Shown in pieces: positions 33,801-43,800 of a stretch of 64,000 nt of DNA; position 1 is the stretch's first letter, and each line of letters opens with the position of its first letter. The DNA comes from DASRJW01 sp964567755 (lineage in GTDB: Bacteria; Krumholzibacteriota; Krumholzibacteriia; G020349025), in contig CAZMNW010000053.1 of assembly GCA_964567755.1 (NCBI GenBank), positions 40,763 to 104,762 on the forward strand, read 5' to 3'. The notes beneath the pieces were generated by a model. The model was not told the origin of the DNA. It was given only the letters and a program-made list of their open reading frames with translations, and made no database searches. A program made the position numbers and the translations under genes.

Positions 33801-33947
33801 CTCGGCCACTGCGCGCACGCGCACCTGCTCGAGCTGCATTCCCACATCGGCGAGCGTCGCGGGCCGACTGGCCGCTTCCTCGCCCCGGGCAGCAGCCGGA
33901 ACGGCGACGGCCAGCAACCCGCACACCGCGACTCGTGTCCACTTCAT
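30861..33947 (-). CDS. 1028-residue exported TPR protein
   Basis: The ATG at 33945-33947 has a GGGAG site and opens a signal peptide (MKWTRVAVCGLLAVAVPAAARG). The rest is almost wholly tetratricopeptide or YbgF-like helical repeats, about 25 by eye, for example RVGRCLDALGRKPEATSAYQ, AAAYEDYLRRFAAHTGRQLA and TACLYNLALCQRMLGDADAA. Periplasmic giant TPR proteins act as scaffolds; those next to ExbB/ExbD/TonB include GltI/AgmK-like components of the Myxococcus gliding machine and the TPR partners of some TonB systems. It follows the PorV-like gene by 14 bp and precedes exbB by 18 bp. Confidence 0.85.
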   Translation of the reverse strand: MKWTRVAVCGLLAVAVPAAARGEEAASRPATLADVGMQLEQVRVRAVAERDAALANVAQTLVEAQQAGLSGQRRIAAQLLSGEIHYARRDYARAEQAFKDAEKSSGGSVFADDAAFARIQALEAQGKDADAAKEWAKWDKKYPQSPLAGEAQIARTWNAIRRQAVEEAAKNLQDLARRAPHLQKDARVVLAGATLSYVQGRSEEALATLGAQGGGAAATYLRALCQTALGARLKAAAHYQEVVDRYPDSPLRDPALLAKANSFLDSKAYRSAAEEFGRVTERAQSADIRAEAELRRAGALVLDADTEHGTAELQSVLGKYPGTGIGARAQFLLGEVLYSQQQFEPAIAEYNRLLRTYFEHSLAAAAQYRVGRCLDALGRKPEATSAYQAVVTGYPLEAESPAAAYLAGVGLMEQGRPLVAAPYFQLVLDRYAKRPADTAVLVFDSPGHQELVEAALCLLELSYHRAGDMGQLSGAPHMTLQQMPPSHSGWRAYALLIDADALAAMGRHDEAQGSLVKLIQEFPDHEVALHANRLLAWTYAQQGKDDLAIETEQRMLVRYAATGNAEFLGSAYLNKAHVLFNRKSYTEAAAAYEDYLRRFAAHTGRQLALYQAGVAYTRLERNGDAVDRWETLTRESPTSKTAEQAWARAGDLYFRAEQYDNAKRCYQGLLEHFAASPAAALASLRLAQCDYNAGHDGDALQGFSEVGQRYGDTPIGREAARGSEMALYRLGQDQGGIETLAQLVEQYPTGSFAADAQFRIAMHHYEAKRWPEAIDGFRRVVAQFPGFTAADQAHFLMADAAEQNQSTAEARQSYEQFLMFFPESELRQTAQFRLGMLDFQAGDFMRAAVQFTGVLDGEANADTKTACLYNLALCQRMLGDADAARTALERYRNEHPGDSRSVDVSYQLGDMHEKAGNCALAVDEYQKALAAGAPQTLAVELYYRMGACREQQGEVDAALASYQKAMQAQDKSDAFRLSAVVRLATLHEEKGNVKGALSAYRDLVRNAKDAEMVAAAKERVAQLEAAVP

Positions 33948-33961
33948 GGCGCGTCTCCCTT

Positions 33962-35203
33962 TCACGGCTCGACGTAGACCGGCACCGAGCCCTGCGGTCC
34001 ACCCGTCGAGATCTCGACGCTGCGTGTGCGGCTCAGGATTTCGCGACCTTGGCTGTCGATGACGACGAGGTGATAGCTGTAGATGCCGTCGGCGAGCGGC
34101 ATGCCGTACTCGTCCTTGCCATCCCACATGACGTGGGCCGGCGGCACACCCTTGCCCCCGAAGCCGCGCACGACCTCATTGGAAGCGCTCGAGATCGTGA
34201 GGCTCCAGTCGCGTGCATCGGTCTTCGTGTGCGATTCGAGCTGGATCTTGGTGACCGACTGCTGGCCCGTCGGCGAGAACACAGGCGGGTTGGCGACGGA
34301 GCTGGCAAAGAAGCCGCCGAACTTGTACGTCAAGCCGACACGGTGCACGAGCCCGAGCTCGTGATCGGAAACGCCGTAGTCGAAGCGCATCCCCGACGGC
34401 AGGCGGTAGCTCACGCCACCGGTGGCGTAGGCTGTGTCGTACCCGAGCCGAAGCGCCATCGTCGGATGCACCCAGAACTCGCTGCCCGCGTGCATGCTGG
34501 AACCCGGGCCTTCGCGCGAGTCGACTTCGCCCGCGATCGTCCCGCGGCCCCCGAGGACACGGAAGGCCAGGCCGCCGCGGAACTCGGTCGGATAGGATTC
34601 CTGCAACTCGCGCAACTGCAAACTCGGGCCGCCGATGTTGAGCAGCGACACGCCGAGCCGAATGTTCGGCGTCACATCGGCCATGGCGCCCAGATCGACG
34701 CCGAAGCCGGCGGCTTCGAACTCTTCCAGCGTCTGGCGCGCCACCTTGAAATTGGCGCCCAATGACAGGCGAGGCGACAGCGCCTTGGACGCCGTCAGCA
34801 TCACCGCCATGTCCCCTTCTTCGAACGTGCCCAACGATTCGTTGAGCTCGTTGGTGCGTTCGAACTCGCCCGACGACAACGACACCAGCGTGATGCCGAA
34901 GCTCGGGATGCGCCGCGCCGGCACCGCGAAGCTGAAGCCGTTGACGGAGGTGCCCTCGAACAAGCGCGACATCTCGACCTGTGCTTCGTTCTGGTCGAGC
35001 AGCGCCAGGCCTGCGGGGTTCCACAGCACGCCCATGGGCTCGTTCATGGCGGCGACGAAGGCGCCGCCGAAGCCCACCGAGCGCGCGCCGCTGTAGCGCG
35101 ACAACCAATCGCCGGCGACCCCGTTGCTTGCGTCCTGCGCCTGCGCCGGCAGCGTCGCGCCGAGCCCGGCGACCAACCCCAGCGCCAAAGCGATGCGATG
35201 CAT
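33962..35203 (-). CDS. PorV/PorQ-like outer-membrane barrel with C-terminal FlgD-Ig module
   Basis: 413 residues; ATG at 35201-35203 behind GGAGGA, signal peptide ending PAQAQ. The barrel part has the PorV/UPF0164 start (SGARSVGFGGAFVAAMNEPM then LWNPAGLA), as in FadL-related barrels. The last 110 residues form a FlgD-type Ig module (WSLTISSASNEVVRGFGGKG, VMWDGKDEYGMPLADGIYSY). PorV in type IX systems shuttles cargo at the outer membrane, but no other type IX core gene is in the window. It starts 11 bp after the stop of the large Ig-like gene, so the two are co-transcribed. Confidence 0.85.
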   Translation of the reverse strand: MHRIALALGLVAGLGATLPAQAQDASNGVAGDWLSRYSGARSVGFGGAFVAAMNEPMGVLWNPAGLALLDQNEAQVEMSRLFEGTSVNGFSFAVPARRIPSFGITLVSLSSGEFERTNELNESLGTFEEGDMAVMLTASKALSPRLSLGANFKVARQTLEEFEAAGFGVDLGAMADVTPNIRLGVSLLNIGGPSLQLRELQESYPTEFRGGLAFRVLGGRGTIAGEVDSREGPGSSMHAGSEFWVHPTMALRLGYDTAYATGGVSYRLPSGMRFDYGVSDHELGLVHRVGLTYKFGGFFASSVANPPVFSPTGQQSVTKIQLESHTKTDARDWSLTISSASNEVVRGFGGKGVPPAHVMWDGKDEYGMPLADGIYSYHLVVIDSQGREILSRTRSVEISTGGPQGSVPVYVEP

Positions 35204-35214
35204 GGCTCCTCCGA

Positions 35215-38200
35215 TCAATGCACGACCGCGATCTTGCGGCGCATGGAATGCAGTGTTTCGCCGACGCCTTCGGCTTCGATGACGAGCAGATAGCCGCCGC
35301 TGGCGACCATGTCGCCTTTGCCGTTGCGCCCGTCCCAAACGAACTCGTTCAAGCCCGCCATGCCGCCCGCAGTGCCGAGCGGGAATTCCTTGCGCAACAC
35401 GAGCCCGCCGCCCAGCGTGTAGACCTCGAGCCGCACGCTCGCGTTGTCATCCAGCTTGTATGCGATCGTGGTCGGGGCTTCGCTCGGATGGAACGGATTG
35501 GGATAGTTCGAAACGTAGCCACCCGCTGCGGTCGGATCGACGAATGCGGTCTGGATGTCGAGCTCGGCGCTCCAGACGCCGCTGCGTGCGCGCACGCGCG
35601 TCACTGCCGGCTCGCGGCCGCTCAGGAAGTCGGCGCGCGCGGTGCCGCCGTCGTCGGTAAGACTATCCACCGGCGCCAGCGTTCCGGGTCCGCTCAGCAG
35701 CAAAAACGTTACCGCATGCCCTGGGATGCCGTTGCCGAAGGTGTCGAGCATGCGCGCCTCTACCGAGGCGTGCTTGTTGCCTGGGACCCACGCCGGCACG
35801 CTGGCGAGCGCCAGCTCCGCCGGCGGCCCCGGCAGCACCGTCACGGCTTCGGTGACCGCCACGTTGCCGGCCGCATCGCGAACTTCGAGCACGATGGGTT
35901 CGGCGAAAGTGTAGGTTTCCGGCGTGATCTCCATTCCCTGCGTCACGTGGAAGCGAGTGCTGGCCAGTAAGCCACGGCCCGGCTCGCTCGTCGACGCATT
36001 CCGCACCGTGACGTCCACGGTGGTGCTCAGGTCCTGGATCACGGCGCCGGCATCGTTCACGATCTTGACCGTGAGCGCGAACTGCTCGCCCGCTTGCACG
36101 GTGTCGGAGGTTTCATCGCTGCCGACGTAAGCCTCCAGATGGATGCCCGTTTCGTCGACGGGGAATTCACTGAAGTTGCTCGGCATGGACGGCTGCGTCA
36201 CATTCGACACGATCAGCTTCTGGAAACCACCGCTCGACATGCGTACCAGGATCTCGGCGCAACTTTCCGGACTGCCGTTGCCGTCGCAGTCGTCGGCGAG
36301 CTGGAAATCCCAAGGCAACGCCTGCTCGACACCGTCGATCACCACGACCGCCAGCGGGTCGGTGGAGGTGAGACGAACTCTGTCGCTCGCCCCCGTGACC
36401 GGATTGAACCAGCCGTCGGTGGCGTGCACCGTCGCCTTGAAGGTGAAGTCGATCGACTGTTCCGGACCCGGTGTCGGCCACTGGCCGTTCGGCGTACCCG
36501 GCGCCAGGACCTGGCCATCGACGACGACGACAACGCGGCCATAGGCGCCGGCCACGACTTGGATGGGGCTCGACGTGTGCGGTGCAATGCCCACGTTGGC
36601 GACGTCACTGGCGCTCAAGGTCTGCATTCCTGCCGCGAACAAACGCACCGGCAGCAGCAGCTCGCCGTTCACGAGCGTCGTTTCCGGTGGGATTGCGGCG
36701 AAGTCATCCGTGGACGAGAGCGCCACCCGATCGTTGATCCCCGGCACGCGGTTCCAGAACGCGTCCACGGCGCGAATCTGCACCATGAACGTCGCACCGG
36801 CCTGCTGACTCGATGGCACGCCGGAAACGCCAGTCGGCGTCCCACCTTGGGCCGTTTGCCCGGCAGGCACGACCTGCAAGCCTGCGAAGGCGCCGGGCAA
36901 CACTTCGAAGTTGTTGCTCGTTCCGGTGCGCGGCGGCGCGCCGAAGTCCGAGCACGTGAACGACACCGAACCGCCGGCGCCGCGAAAGACGATGCTGCCC
37001 GTCCAGAGGCCGTTCGTGAACACGATGGCCTGCGGCGTGATGCTCTGCGGGCCGGTGTTGGCGGAAAGGATCGCGTCGCCGTTGTACGTCGGAATCGTGT
37101 TGCCGCTCGAGTCCGTGGCGCGAATCGTGACGCTCACTGCGGCACCCGCGCTTACCGGTCCGGTGACCGGCATGACCACGAAGTGATGCACCCCGCTCGG
37201 AATCACCATGATGCTGGCGCTGGTCATGCCTTGGATCGAGCCATTGCTCTGATCGCTCACGGTCAACGTCTGCGAGCCGACGGTGCCGAGGGACAACGTG
37301 AACTGACGGAAGCCGTTGCTGAGCGCGCCCGAAACCGGCGTGCTGGCGGCTGCATCGCTGGACGTGATGCGCACGGTGTCGCCGCTCGGAAGCGGATTCC
37401 AGTACGCATCGGTCGCCCAGACCTCGACCGCGAACGCGTCCCCTGCGCCTTGCGTCGCCGGATTGCCGGAAAGGCCGTTCAGGCTGCCGGGAAGCGCATC
37501 CTGGCCGGGCACCACGATCTGCACGCGCGCGAACGTTCCCGGGTGCACCGAGAACGGATCGCTCGTGCCGTTGACCGCCGGATTGTTGCCGAGGAAAGCA
37601 TAGATGTTGACGTTGCCGCGATTGATGGCAGTCTCGTCGGCGCGATACAGCGTGACGTTGCCGGCCCACTGGCCGTTGGCGAGTGTCACGACGCTCGGCT
37701 CGATGCGACCGGCGCCGAAGCTCGTCAGCTGCTGCAGGCTCACGGATCCGGAGAAGCCCGAGACGGTCTGACCCGAAGGATCCTTGGCGTACAGCGTGAT
37801 ACCCATGGGAACGCCGGCGTATTGGTTCTTCTGGTTGATGCGGGTGAACTCGAAGGCATGCACGAGCATGGCGCTGAATGGCGCCGACGTCGCCAGCGGA
37901 ATCGTGTTGTCGGTTTGATCGCGGGCCGAGATCGTGAACGAACCGGCGGCGCGGATGGTGACGCGCAACGTCACGGTGCCCGCCTGCAGCGCCGTGGCTG
38001 CCGGCAAGGTGGCCGTCGCGTCGGTGGACGTGAGCTGTACGACGTCGGTAATCGAACCGACGGTGTTCCAGCTCGAGTCGCACGCGCGCACTTGGACATC
38101 GAAGGGAGTGTTCACCGTCTGCGCGGTCGGCGTCCCGAACTTGCCCGTCGTGGTGCCTGGTGCTGCGGACTCGCCCGGCAACAGCACCTGCAAACGGCTT

Positions 38201-38289
38201 GCGCCCTGGGCGAAGACCGGCATCGGGTGCAACAAAGACCAAAGGACCGCACCGGTCACGATCAGCAATTGAATTGGACCTCGTTGCAC
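35215..38289 (-). CDS. Large exported Ig-like (invasin-type) protein with C-terminal FlgD/sorting domain
   Basis: 1024 residues from GTG 38289, with a GGGGGAGG site 4 bases upstream and a signal peptide ending MPVFAQG. The body has about seven repeated Ig-like units of the form PFDVQVRACDSSWNTVG ... VQLTSTDATATL; each keeps A-D-x-x-W-N and TSTD-like phrases. A Big_1-type unit follows (EARMLDTFGNGIPGHAVTFL) and then the terminal domain GGYVSNYPNPFHPSEAPTTI with VWDGRNGKGDMVASGGYLL. It is probably secreted or held on the cell surface. First gene of the operon that runs down to 27291; a short hairpin (CCGATG-GTCG-CATCGG, near 38315) lies in its leader. Confidence 0.8.
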   Translation of the reverse strand: MQRGPIQLLIVTGAVLWSLLHPMPVFAQGASRLQVLLPGESAAPGTTTGKFGTPTAQTVNTPFDVQVRACDSSWNTVGSITDVVQLTSTDATATLPAATALQAGTVTLRVTIRAAGSFTISARDQTDNTIPLATSAPFSAMLVHAFEFTRINQKNQYAGVPMGITLYAKDPSGQTVSGFSGSVSLQQLTSFGAGRIEPSVVTLANGQWAGNVTLYRADETAINRGNVNIYAFLGNNPAVNGTSDPFSVHPGTFARVQIVVPGQDALPGSLNGLSGNPATQGAGDAFAVEVWATDAYWNPLPSGDTVRITSSDAAASTPVSGALSNGFRQFTLSLGTVGSQTLTVSDQSNGSIQGMTSASIMVIPSGVHHFVVMPVTGPVSAGAAVSVTIRATDSSGNTIPTYNGDAILSANTGPQSITPQAIVFTNGLWTGSIVFRGAGGSVSFTCSDFGAPPRTGTSNNFEVLPGAFAGLQVVPAGQTAQGGTPTGVSGVPSSQQAGATFMVQIRAVDAFWNRVPGINDRVALSSTDDFAAIPPETTLVNGELLLPVRLFAAGMQTLSASDVANVGIAPHTSSPIQVVAGAYGRVVVVVDGQVLAPGTPNGQWPTPGPEQSIDFTFKATVHATDGWFNPVTGASDRVRLTSTDPLAVVVIDGVEQALPWDFQLADDCDGNGSPESCAEILVRMSSGGFQKLIVSNVTQPSMPSNFSEFPVDETGIHLEAYVGSDETSDTVQAGEQFALTVKIVNDAGAVIQDLSTTVDVTVRNASTSEPGRGLLASTRFHVTQGMEITPETYTFAEPIVLEVRDAAGNVAVTEAVTVLPGPPAELALASVPAWVPGNKHASVEARMLDTFGNGIPGHAVTFLLLSGPGTLAPVDSLTDDGGTARADFLSGREPAVTRVRARSGVWSAELDIQTAFVDPTAAGGYVSNYPNPFHPSEAPTTIAYKLDDNASVRLEVYTLGGGLVLRKEFPLGTAGGMAGLNEFVWDGRNGKGDMVASGGYLLVIEAEGVGETLHSMRRKIAVVH

Positions 38290-38593
38290 GGGGCCTCCCC
38301 CTCTCTGGGTATCGCGCGCAGCACCGATGGTCGCATCGGGATCGAAGAGGAAACGCGAGATGCGACCAAACCTGCGTGGTGGAAAAGACCGAGGGGCCGG
38401 ATATCAGGACTCGTGCCAGCGGGCGGAAGCACGCGCACGGTGGCCAATTCGGTGCCGACGCGGTGCCGCGCTCCATGGGGTCACGCGGTGTGCTTCGAGG
38501 TTTCCAGGCAGACCGAGGTCGCACCATGGGAGTCGGTGTGCAAGATGCATGGAGATGCGGCGAAGCGGGAAAACACGAGACCCAGGTCCACCT

Positions 38594-38659
38594 CCGCGCG
38601 GCAATGTGGGGGGAAGACCTGAGGTGCCGGTCGGAACCGCGCGACAATGTGGGGGGAAA
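38594..38659. repeat. Two copies of a 23-bp direct repeat
   Basis: Units at 38594-38616 and 38637-38659 share the core CAATGTGGGGGGAA and differ at two positions; the period is 43 bp. They lie in the 415-bp gap (38290-38704) upstream of the large operon, which otherwise contains no gene I can support. They could be binding sites for a regulator of that operon. Confidence 0.5.
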
Positions 38660-38660
38660 C

Positions 38661-38694
38661 CCGCGGCGCCGGCACTGGACGTCCGGCGCCGCGG
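38661..38694 (-). terminator. Strong hairpin after the small barrel gene
   Basis: A perfect 12-bp inverted repeat, CCGCGGCGCCGG and its complement around a 10-base loop, starts 11 bp past the stop at 38705. On the minus strand it is followed by GTTTCCCC. Likely an intrinsic-type terminator separating this gene from the Ig-like operon. Confidence 0.6.
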
Positions 38695-38704
38695 TGCAAT
38701 TAGA

Positions 38705-39181
38705 TCACTTGAACATCCAGCCGACTGTGAACTTGAAGTCGGGGCTGTCGACCAGCCCGAGGCGCATCTCGCCGAAGAACGCGCCGCCGCGCGTCGGCGT
38801 CTGCATGCCGCCGAAGATGCCGATGCCGACCTCCATGTCGTCGTCGTAGCCGTCGCGGTTCAGCAGATGCAACGCCGGGCCAGCGCCCAGGTAAGGGCGC
38901 CAGTTGCCAGCTTGCGTGTTGAACGCGTACTTGAAATCCATGTTGGCGGAAAACAGCGTGGTGTCGTCGCCTACGCCTGCCTCGAAGCTCGCCATGAACC
39001 CGAGGTTCGGGGTCATGCGCAAGGTCGGGACGTGCAGTCCCAGGTGCACCTGATCCGGATCCCCGGTGAGGCCGACGCGCGGGCCGAACCCATCCGTCGC
39101 CCCGGCGGCGCTCACTGGACCCAAGCTCGCTGCGAACGCGGCCAGCACCACGCGACTCTGGATTACCTTCCACAGTTTCAT
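38705..39181 (-). CDS. Small outer-membrane beta-barrel protein
   Basis: 158 residues from ATG 39179-39181 (GGAGGGTGAAG upstream). A signal peptide (VVLAAFAASLGPVSAAGA) is followed by amphipathic strands of the barrel type: QVHLGLHVPTLRMTPNLGFM, ANMDFKYAF, RPYLGAGPALHLL, GIGIFGGM and a C-terminal FKFTVGWMFK ending in an aromatic-x pattern. About 8 strands are expected. Function unknown; it sits between glnS and a strong terminator and is probably the last gene of that transcript. Confidence 0.75.
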   Translation of the reverse strand: MKLWKVIQSRVVLAAFAASLGPVSAAGATDGFGPRVGLTGDPDQVHLGLHVPTLRMTPNLGFMASFEAGVGDDTTLFSANMDFKYAFNTQAGNWRPYLGAGPALHLLNRDGYDDDMEVGIGIFGGMQTPTRGGAFFGEMRLGLVDSPDFKFTVGWMFK

Positions 39182-39244
39182 CTTCACCCTCCACTCCCCC
39201 ATTTCCCAGATGCGGCCGTTCCTGCCTGCAAGCGCCGCGCCGTC

Positions 39245-40936
39245 TCAACTCCCTTCGGCAACCTGCTCTCTTTTCTCGAGTTTCGCCCACGTGTCTTTAA
39301 GACCGACGGTACGATTGAAGACCAATTTGCCCGGCCTCGAGTCGAGATCGACCGTGAAGTATCCGTGACGCAAGAACTGAGAGCGCTGCCCCGGTTCGGC
39401 TCCAGACAATCTCGGTTCCACCTTACATCCTTCCAGGACTTGCAGCGACTGCGGATTCATCAATGCCTCGAGCCCGCCTTCGCCGGCTTGTCCCATCGGA
39501 TCGGGAACCGTGAACAGCGCGTCGTAGAGCCGCACCTCGGCATCGAGCGCCACGTCGGCTGCCACCCAGTGCAGCGTCCCTTGCACCTTGCGGTCGGTGG
39601 CCTCGCCGCTCTTGGTGGCTGGATCGTAAGTGCAGCCGAGCTCCACCACCTCGCCCGTCTTCGGATCGTGGACGACGCGTTCGCAGCGGATGAAGTAGGC
39701 ATGCTTGAGGCGCACCTCGCGCCCGGGCGCCAAGCGAAAGAACTTCTTCTGCGGATCTTCGCGAAAGTCATCGCGCTCGATATAGAGCTCGCGGCCAAAT
39801 CGCAGCGTGTGCGTCCCCGCTTCGGGCGCTTCGGGATTGTTGACGGCCTCCAGCTCCTCCCAAGTCCCCGGCGGGTAATTGTCGACAACGATGCGCAGCG
39901 GCCGCAGCACCGCCATCATGCGCTCGCAGCTCTGGTTCAACTCCTCGCGCAGGTAGTACTCCAACAGCGACAGATCCACCATGTTGTCGCGCCGAGCGAC
40001 GCCGATCCGCTCGCAGAATGCACGGATGGAGCGAGGCGTGTATCCGCGCCGGCGGAGCCCAGCCAAGGTCGGCAGGCGCGGATCGTCCCAGCCGCGCACG
40101 TGACCTGCCTGCACCAGCTGCAGCAGGAAGCGTTTGCTCATCACCGTATGGCTCAGGTTGAGTCGCGCGAACTCGATCTGCTGCGGCCGGTGCGGCACGC
40201 GCAGCGTTTCCAGGAACCAATCGTATAGTTCGCGATTGTTCTCGAACTCGAGCGTGCACAGCGAGTGGGTGACGCCTTCGATCGCGTCCGACAGGCAATG
40301 GGCGAAGTCGTAGAGCGGATAGATGTTCCAGGCCTGACCGGTGCGATGATGCGCGACGCGGCGGATGCGGTAGATCAACGGGTCGCGCATCTTCATGTTG
40401 GGAGACGCCATTTCGATCTTGGCGCGCAGCACGTAGGTGCCGTCCGCGAACTCGCCGTGGCGCATGCGCTGCAGCAGGTCCAAGTTCTCCTGCACCGCCC
40501 GATCGCGGTCTGGACTGGCGCGCCCGGGCTCGGTGACCGTGCCACGGTCGCGGCGGATGTCCTCCTCGCTGGCACCATCGACGTAGGCCTTGCCGTCCCG
40601 CACCAGCTGCACCGCGTACTCGTACATCGATTCGTAGTAGTCGGATGCATGGTACAGGTGCGCTCCCCAATCGAACCCCAGCCAGCGCACGTCGTGCTGG
40701 ATGGCACGGACGTACTCCGCATCTTCCTTGAGCGGATTGGTGTCGTCGAAGCGCAGGTGGCAGCGGCCGCCGAAGTCGGCGGCGGCGCCGAAGTTGAGAC
40801 AGATCGATTTGGCGTGCCCGATGTGCAGATAGCCGTTCGGTTCCGGCGGGAAGCGCGTCACCACCTTGCCGCCGTGCTTGCCGGCGGCGACGTCGGCGCG
40901 GATCCGATCGCGAATGAAGTCGGGTGCCGTGGTCAC
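39245..40936 (-). CDS. glnS: Glutaminyl-tRNA synthetase
   Basis: 563 residues from GTG 40934-40936. Charges tRNA-Gln with glutamine in the cytoplasm. Class I signatures are clear: PEPNGYLHIGHAKS near residue 30 (HIGH) and HTVMSKR (KMSKS variant), with the GlnRS-specific LRFDDTNPLKED and YDFAHCLSDAIEGVTHSLC. The anticodon-binding domains follow. The start codon overlaps the stop of the AI-2E gene in GTGA, so it is translated with it. Most bacteria use the indirect GatCAB route; possession of GlnRS marks lineages that gained it by old transfer from eukaryotes. Confidence 0.97.
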   Translation of the reverse strand: MTTAPDFIRDRIRADVAAGKHGGKVVTRFPPEPNGYLHIGHAKSICLNFGAAADFGGRCHLRFDDTNPLKEDAEYVRAIQHDVRWLGFDWGAHLYHASDYYESMYEYAVQLVRDGKAYVDGASEEDIRRDRGTVTEPGRASPDRDRAVQENLDLLQRMRHGEFADGTYVLRAKIEMASPNMKMRDPLIYRIRRVAHHRTGQAWNIYPLYDFAHCLSDAIEGVTHSLCTLEFENNRELYDWFLETLRVPHRPQQIEFARLNLSHTVMSKRFLLQLVQAGHVRGWDDPRLPTLAGLRRRGYTPRSIRAFCERIGVARRDNMVDLSLLEYYLREELNQSCERMMAVLRPLRIVVDNYPPGTWEELEAVNNPEAPEAGTHTLRFGRELYIERDDFREDPQKKFFRLAPGREVRLKHAYFIRCERVVHDPKTGEVVELGCTYDPATKSGEATDRKVQGTLHWVAADVALDAEVRLYDALFTVPDPMGQAGEGGLEALMNPQSLQVLEGCKVEPRLSGAEPGQRSQFLRHGYFTVDLDSRPGKLVFNRTVGLKDTWAKLEKREQVAEGS

Positions 40937-42054
40937 GGTTTGGGCTCCTGTTCCGGCGCGGTCGATGCGCGGGGGACACCGCCGCCGGCACCGCCGAAGG
41001 AGACAACGCGCGGCAGGGAGTCCTTGAACACCATGCCATAGATGTCCCAGATGACGATGAAGAGTGCGGTCAGGATCGGCCCGACGATGAAGCCCGGCAA
41101 GCCGAAGAGCGCGATTCCGCCCAGAATACCGAGGAACACCAGCAGATCGTGCATCTGCGTCGCTTTGCCCACCAGGCGCGGGCGCAGGAAGTTGTCGAGC
41201 GTGCCCACGATGCCGGCGCAGAAGATCAAGAGAAAGATCGCGGCTCCGTTCTGGCGCGTCGCGAACAGGTAGATGACGCACGGAACCCAGACGAATGCCG
41301 TCCCCACGCCGGGAATCGTGGCGAGCACGACGGCGAGCGTGCCCCAGAACAACGCACCGTCAATGCCGCAAACGGCGATGGCCCCTCCCGTGAGCACTCC
41401 CTGCAGCGAGGCGATGACGAGCGTCCCCTTCAACATCGCCCGGGTCACGAGCACGAATTTTTCCACCATGCGTCGCTCGTCGGCGTCGGAAAGGGGCACG
41501 AGATAGAGAATGCGCCCCAGGATCGCCGGCCCATCCTTGAGGAAGAAGAACATGGAATAGAGCAGCACCACGAACTGAAACGCGACCTGTGCGGTGCCGC
41601 GCGTGATCGCCGAGATGGCGTCGACGAGGTAGCCGCCGCCGGCGGCAACGAGCTGACTGGCCTTGGCGAGGATCTCGTTACCATGCGGCAGGATCCGGTC
41701 GGCGAATGGCAACTGCTTGAGCGCGCCGAGATCCAGCGACCCTTCGCGCAAACGCTGCACCCAAGGCGCCACGCGCTGGCTGACGTTGTATGCCTCGTTG
41801 GCCACGATGCCGAGAACGCTCAGCAGCGGTACGACGATGACGGCGAGAAAGAGCGCTAGGGTCATTACGGCAGCCAGGGTTCGCCGCCCGCGTGTCCAAC
41901 GCACCAGTCGCCGCTGCAATGGTTGCATCAGACCGCTCATGATTGCCGCCATCAGCAGCGTCATCAAGAACGGCCGCAGCATGGCCACGAACGTGGCCGA
42001 AATGGCGACGAGCAGCAGGAGGACGACGACCTTCTCGACGTGCTGTTCCTTCAT
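40933..42054 (-). CDS. AI-2E family transporter
   Basis: 373 residues from ATG 42052-42054, where the first helix begins (VVVLLLLVAISATFVAML). Seven or eight membrane helices and the family lines VVVPLLSVLGIV, ATIPGVGTAFVWVPCVIYLF, LRPRLVGKATQMHDLLVFLG and GLPGFIVGPILTALF are present; the last is the most typical AI-2E/PerM stretch. Reading further upstream gives a non-membrane extension and is not used. A relative is cut by the left window edge. Coupled to glnS by a 4-bp overlap; no functional link between the two is evident. Confidence 0.9.
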   Translation of the reverse strand: MKEQHVEKVVVLLLLVAISATFVAMLRPFLMTLLMAAIMSGLMQPLQRRLVRWTRGRRTLAAVMTLALFLAVIVVPLLSVLGIVANEAYNVSQRVAPWVQRLREGSLDLGALKQLPFADRILPHGNEILAKASQLVAAGGGYLVDAISAITRGTAQVAFQFVVLLYSMFFFLKDGPAILGRILYLVPLSDADERRMVEKFVLVTRAMLKGTLVIASLQGVLTGGAIAVCGIDGALFWGTLAVVLATIPGVGTAFVWVPCVIYLFATRQNGAAIFLLIFCAGIVGTLDNFLRPRLVGKATQMHDLLVFLGILGGIALFGLPGFIVGPILTALFIVIWDIYGMVFKDSLPRVVSFGGAGGGVPRASTAPEQEPKP

Positions 42055-42129
42055 CGGGCGCAGCCTAGCAGGGTGGCGGGACCAGCCTCCAGGTTTTTCG
42101 GTTTCCGTTCCGATGCCGCGGCGATGCAG

Positions 42130-42135
42130 TATAAT
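42130..42135 (+). promoter_or_regulatory. Consensus -10 box ahead of boxC
   Basis: A perfect TATAAT lies 39 bp before the boxC ATG. No good -35 is found at 16-18 bp (TTCCGA is the best), so an activator may be needed, as is usual for inducible aromatic-degradation genes. The 120-bp gap is shared with the divergent AI-2E gene. Confidence 0.4.
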
Positions 42136-42174
42136 GCGCCGTCCCGCATCGACGCACCCAACGCAGGAGCGAGA

Positions 42175-43799
<1,625 letters not shown>

Positions 43800-43800
<1 letters not shown>

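Noticed and set aside
36094..38622. An 842-codon open frame on the plus strand opposite the Ig-like gene
   Set aside because: Antisense artefact: the composition is Arg/His-rich with no recognisable domain, while the minus strand gives a coherent signal peptide, Ig repeats and FlgD end.
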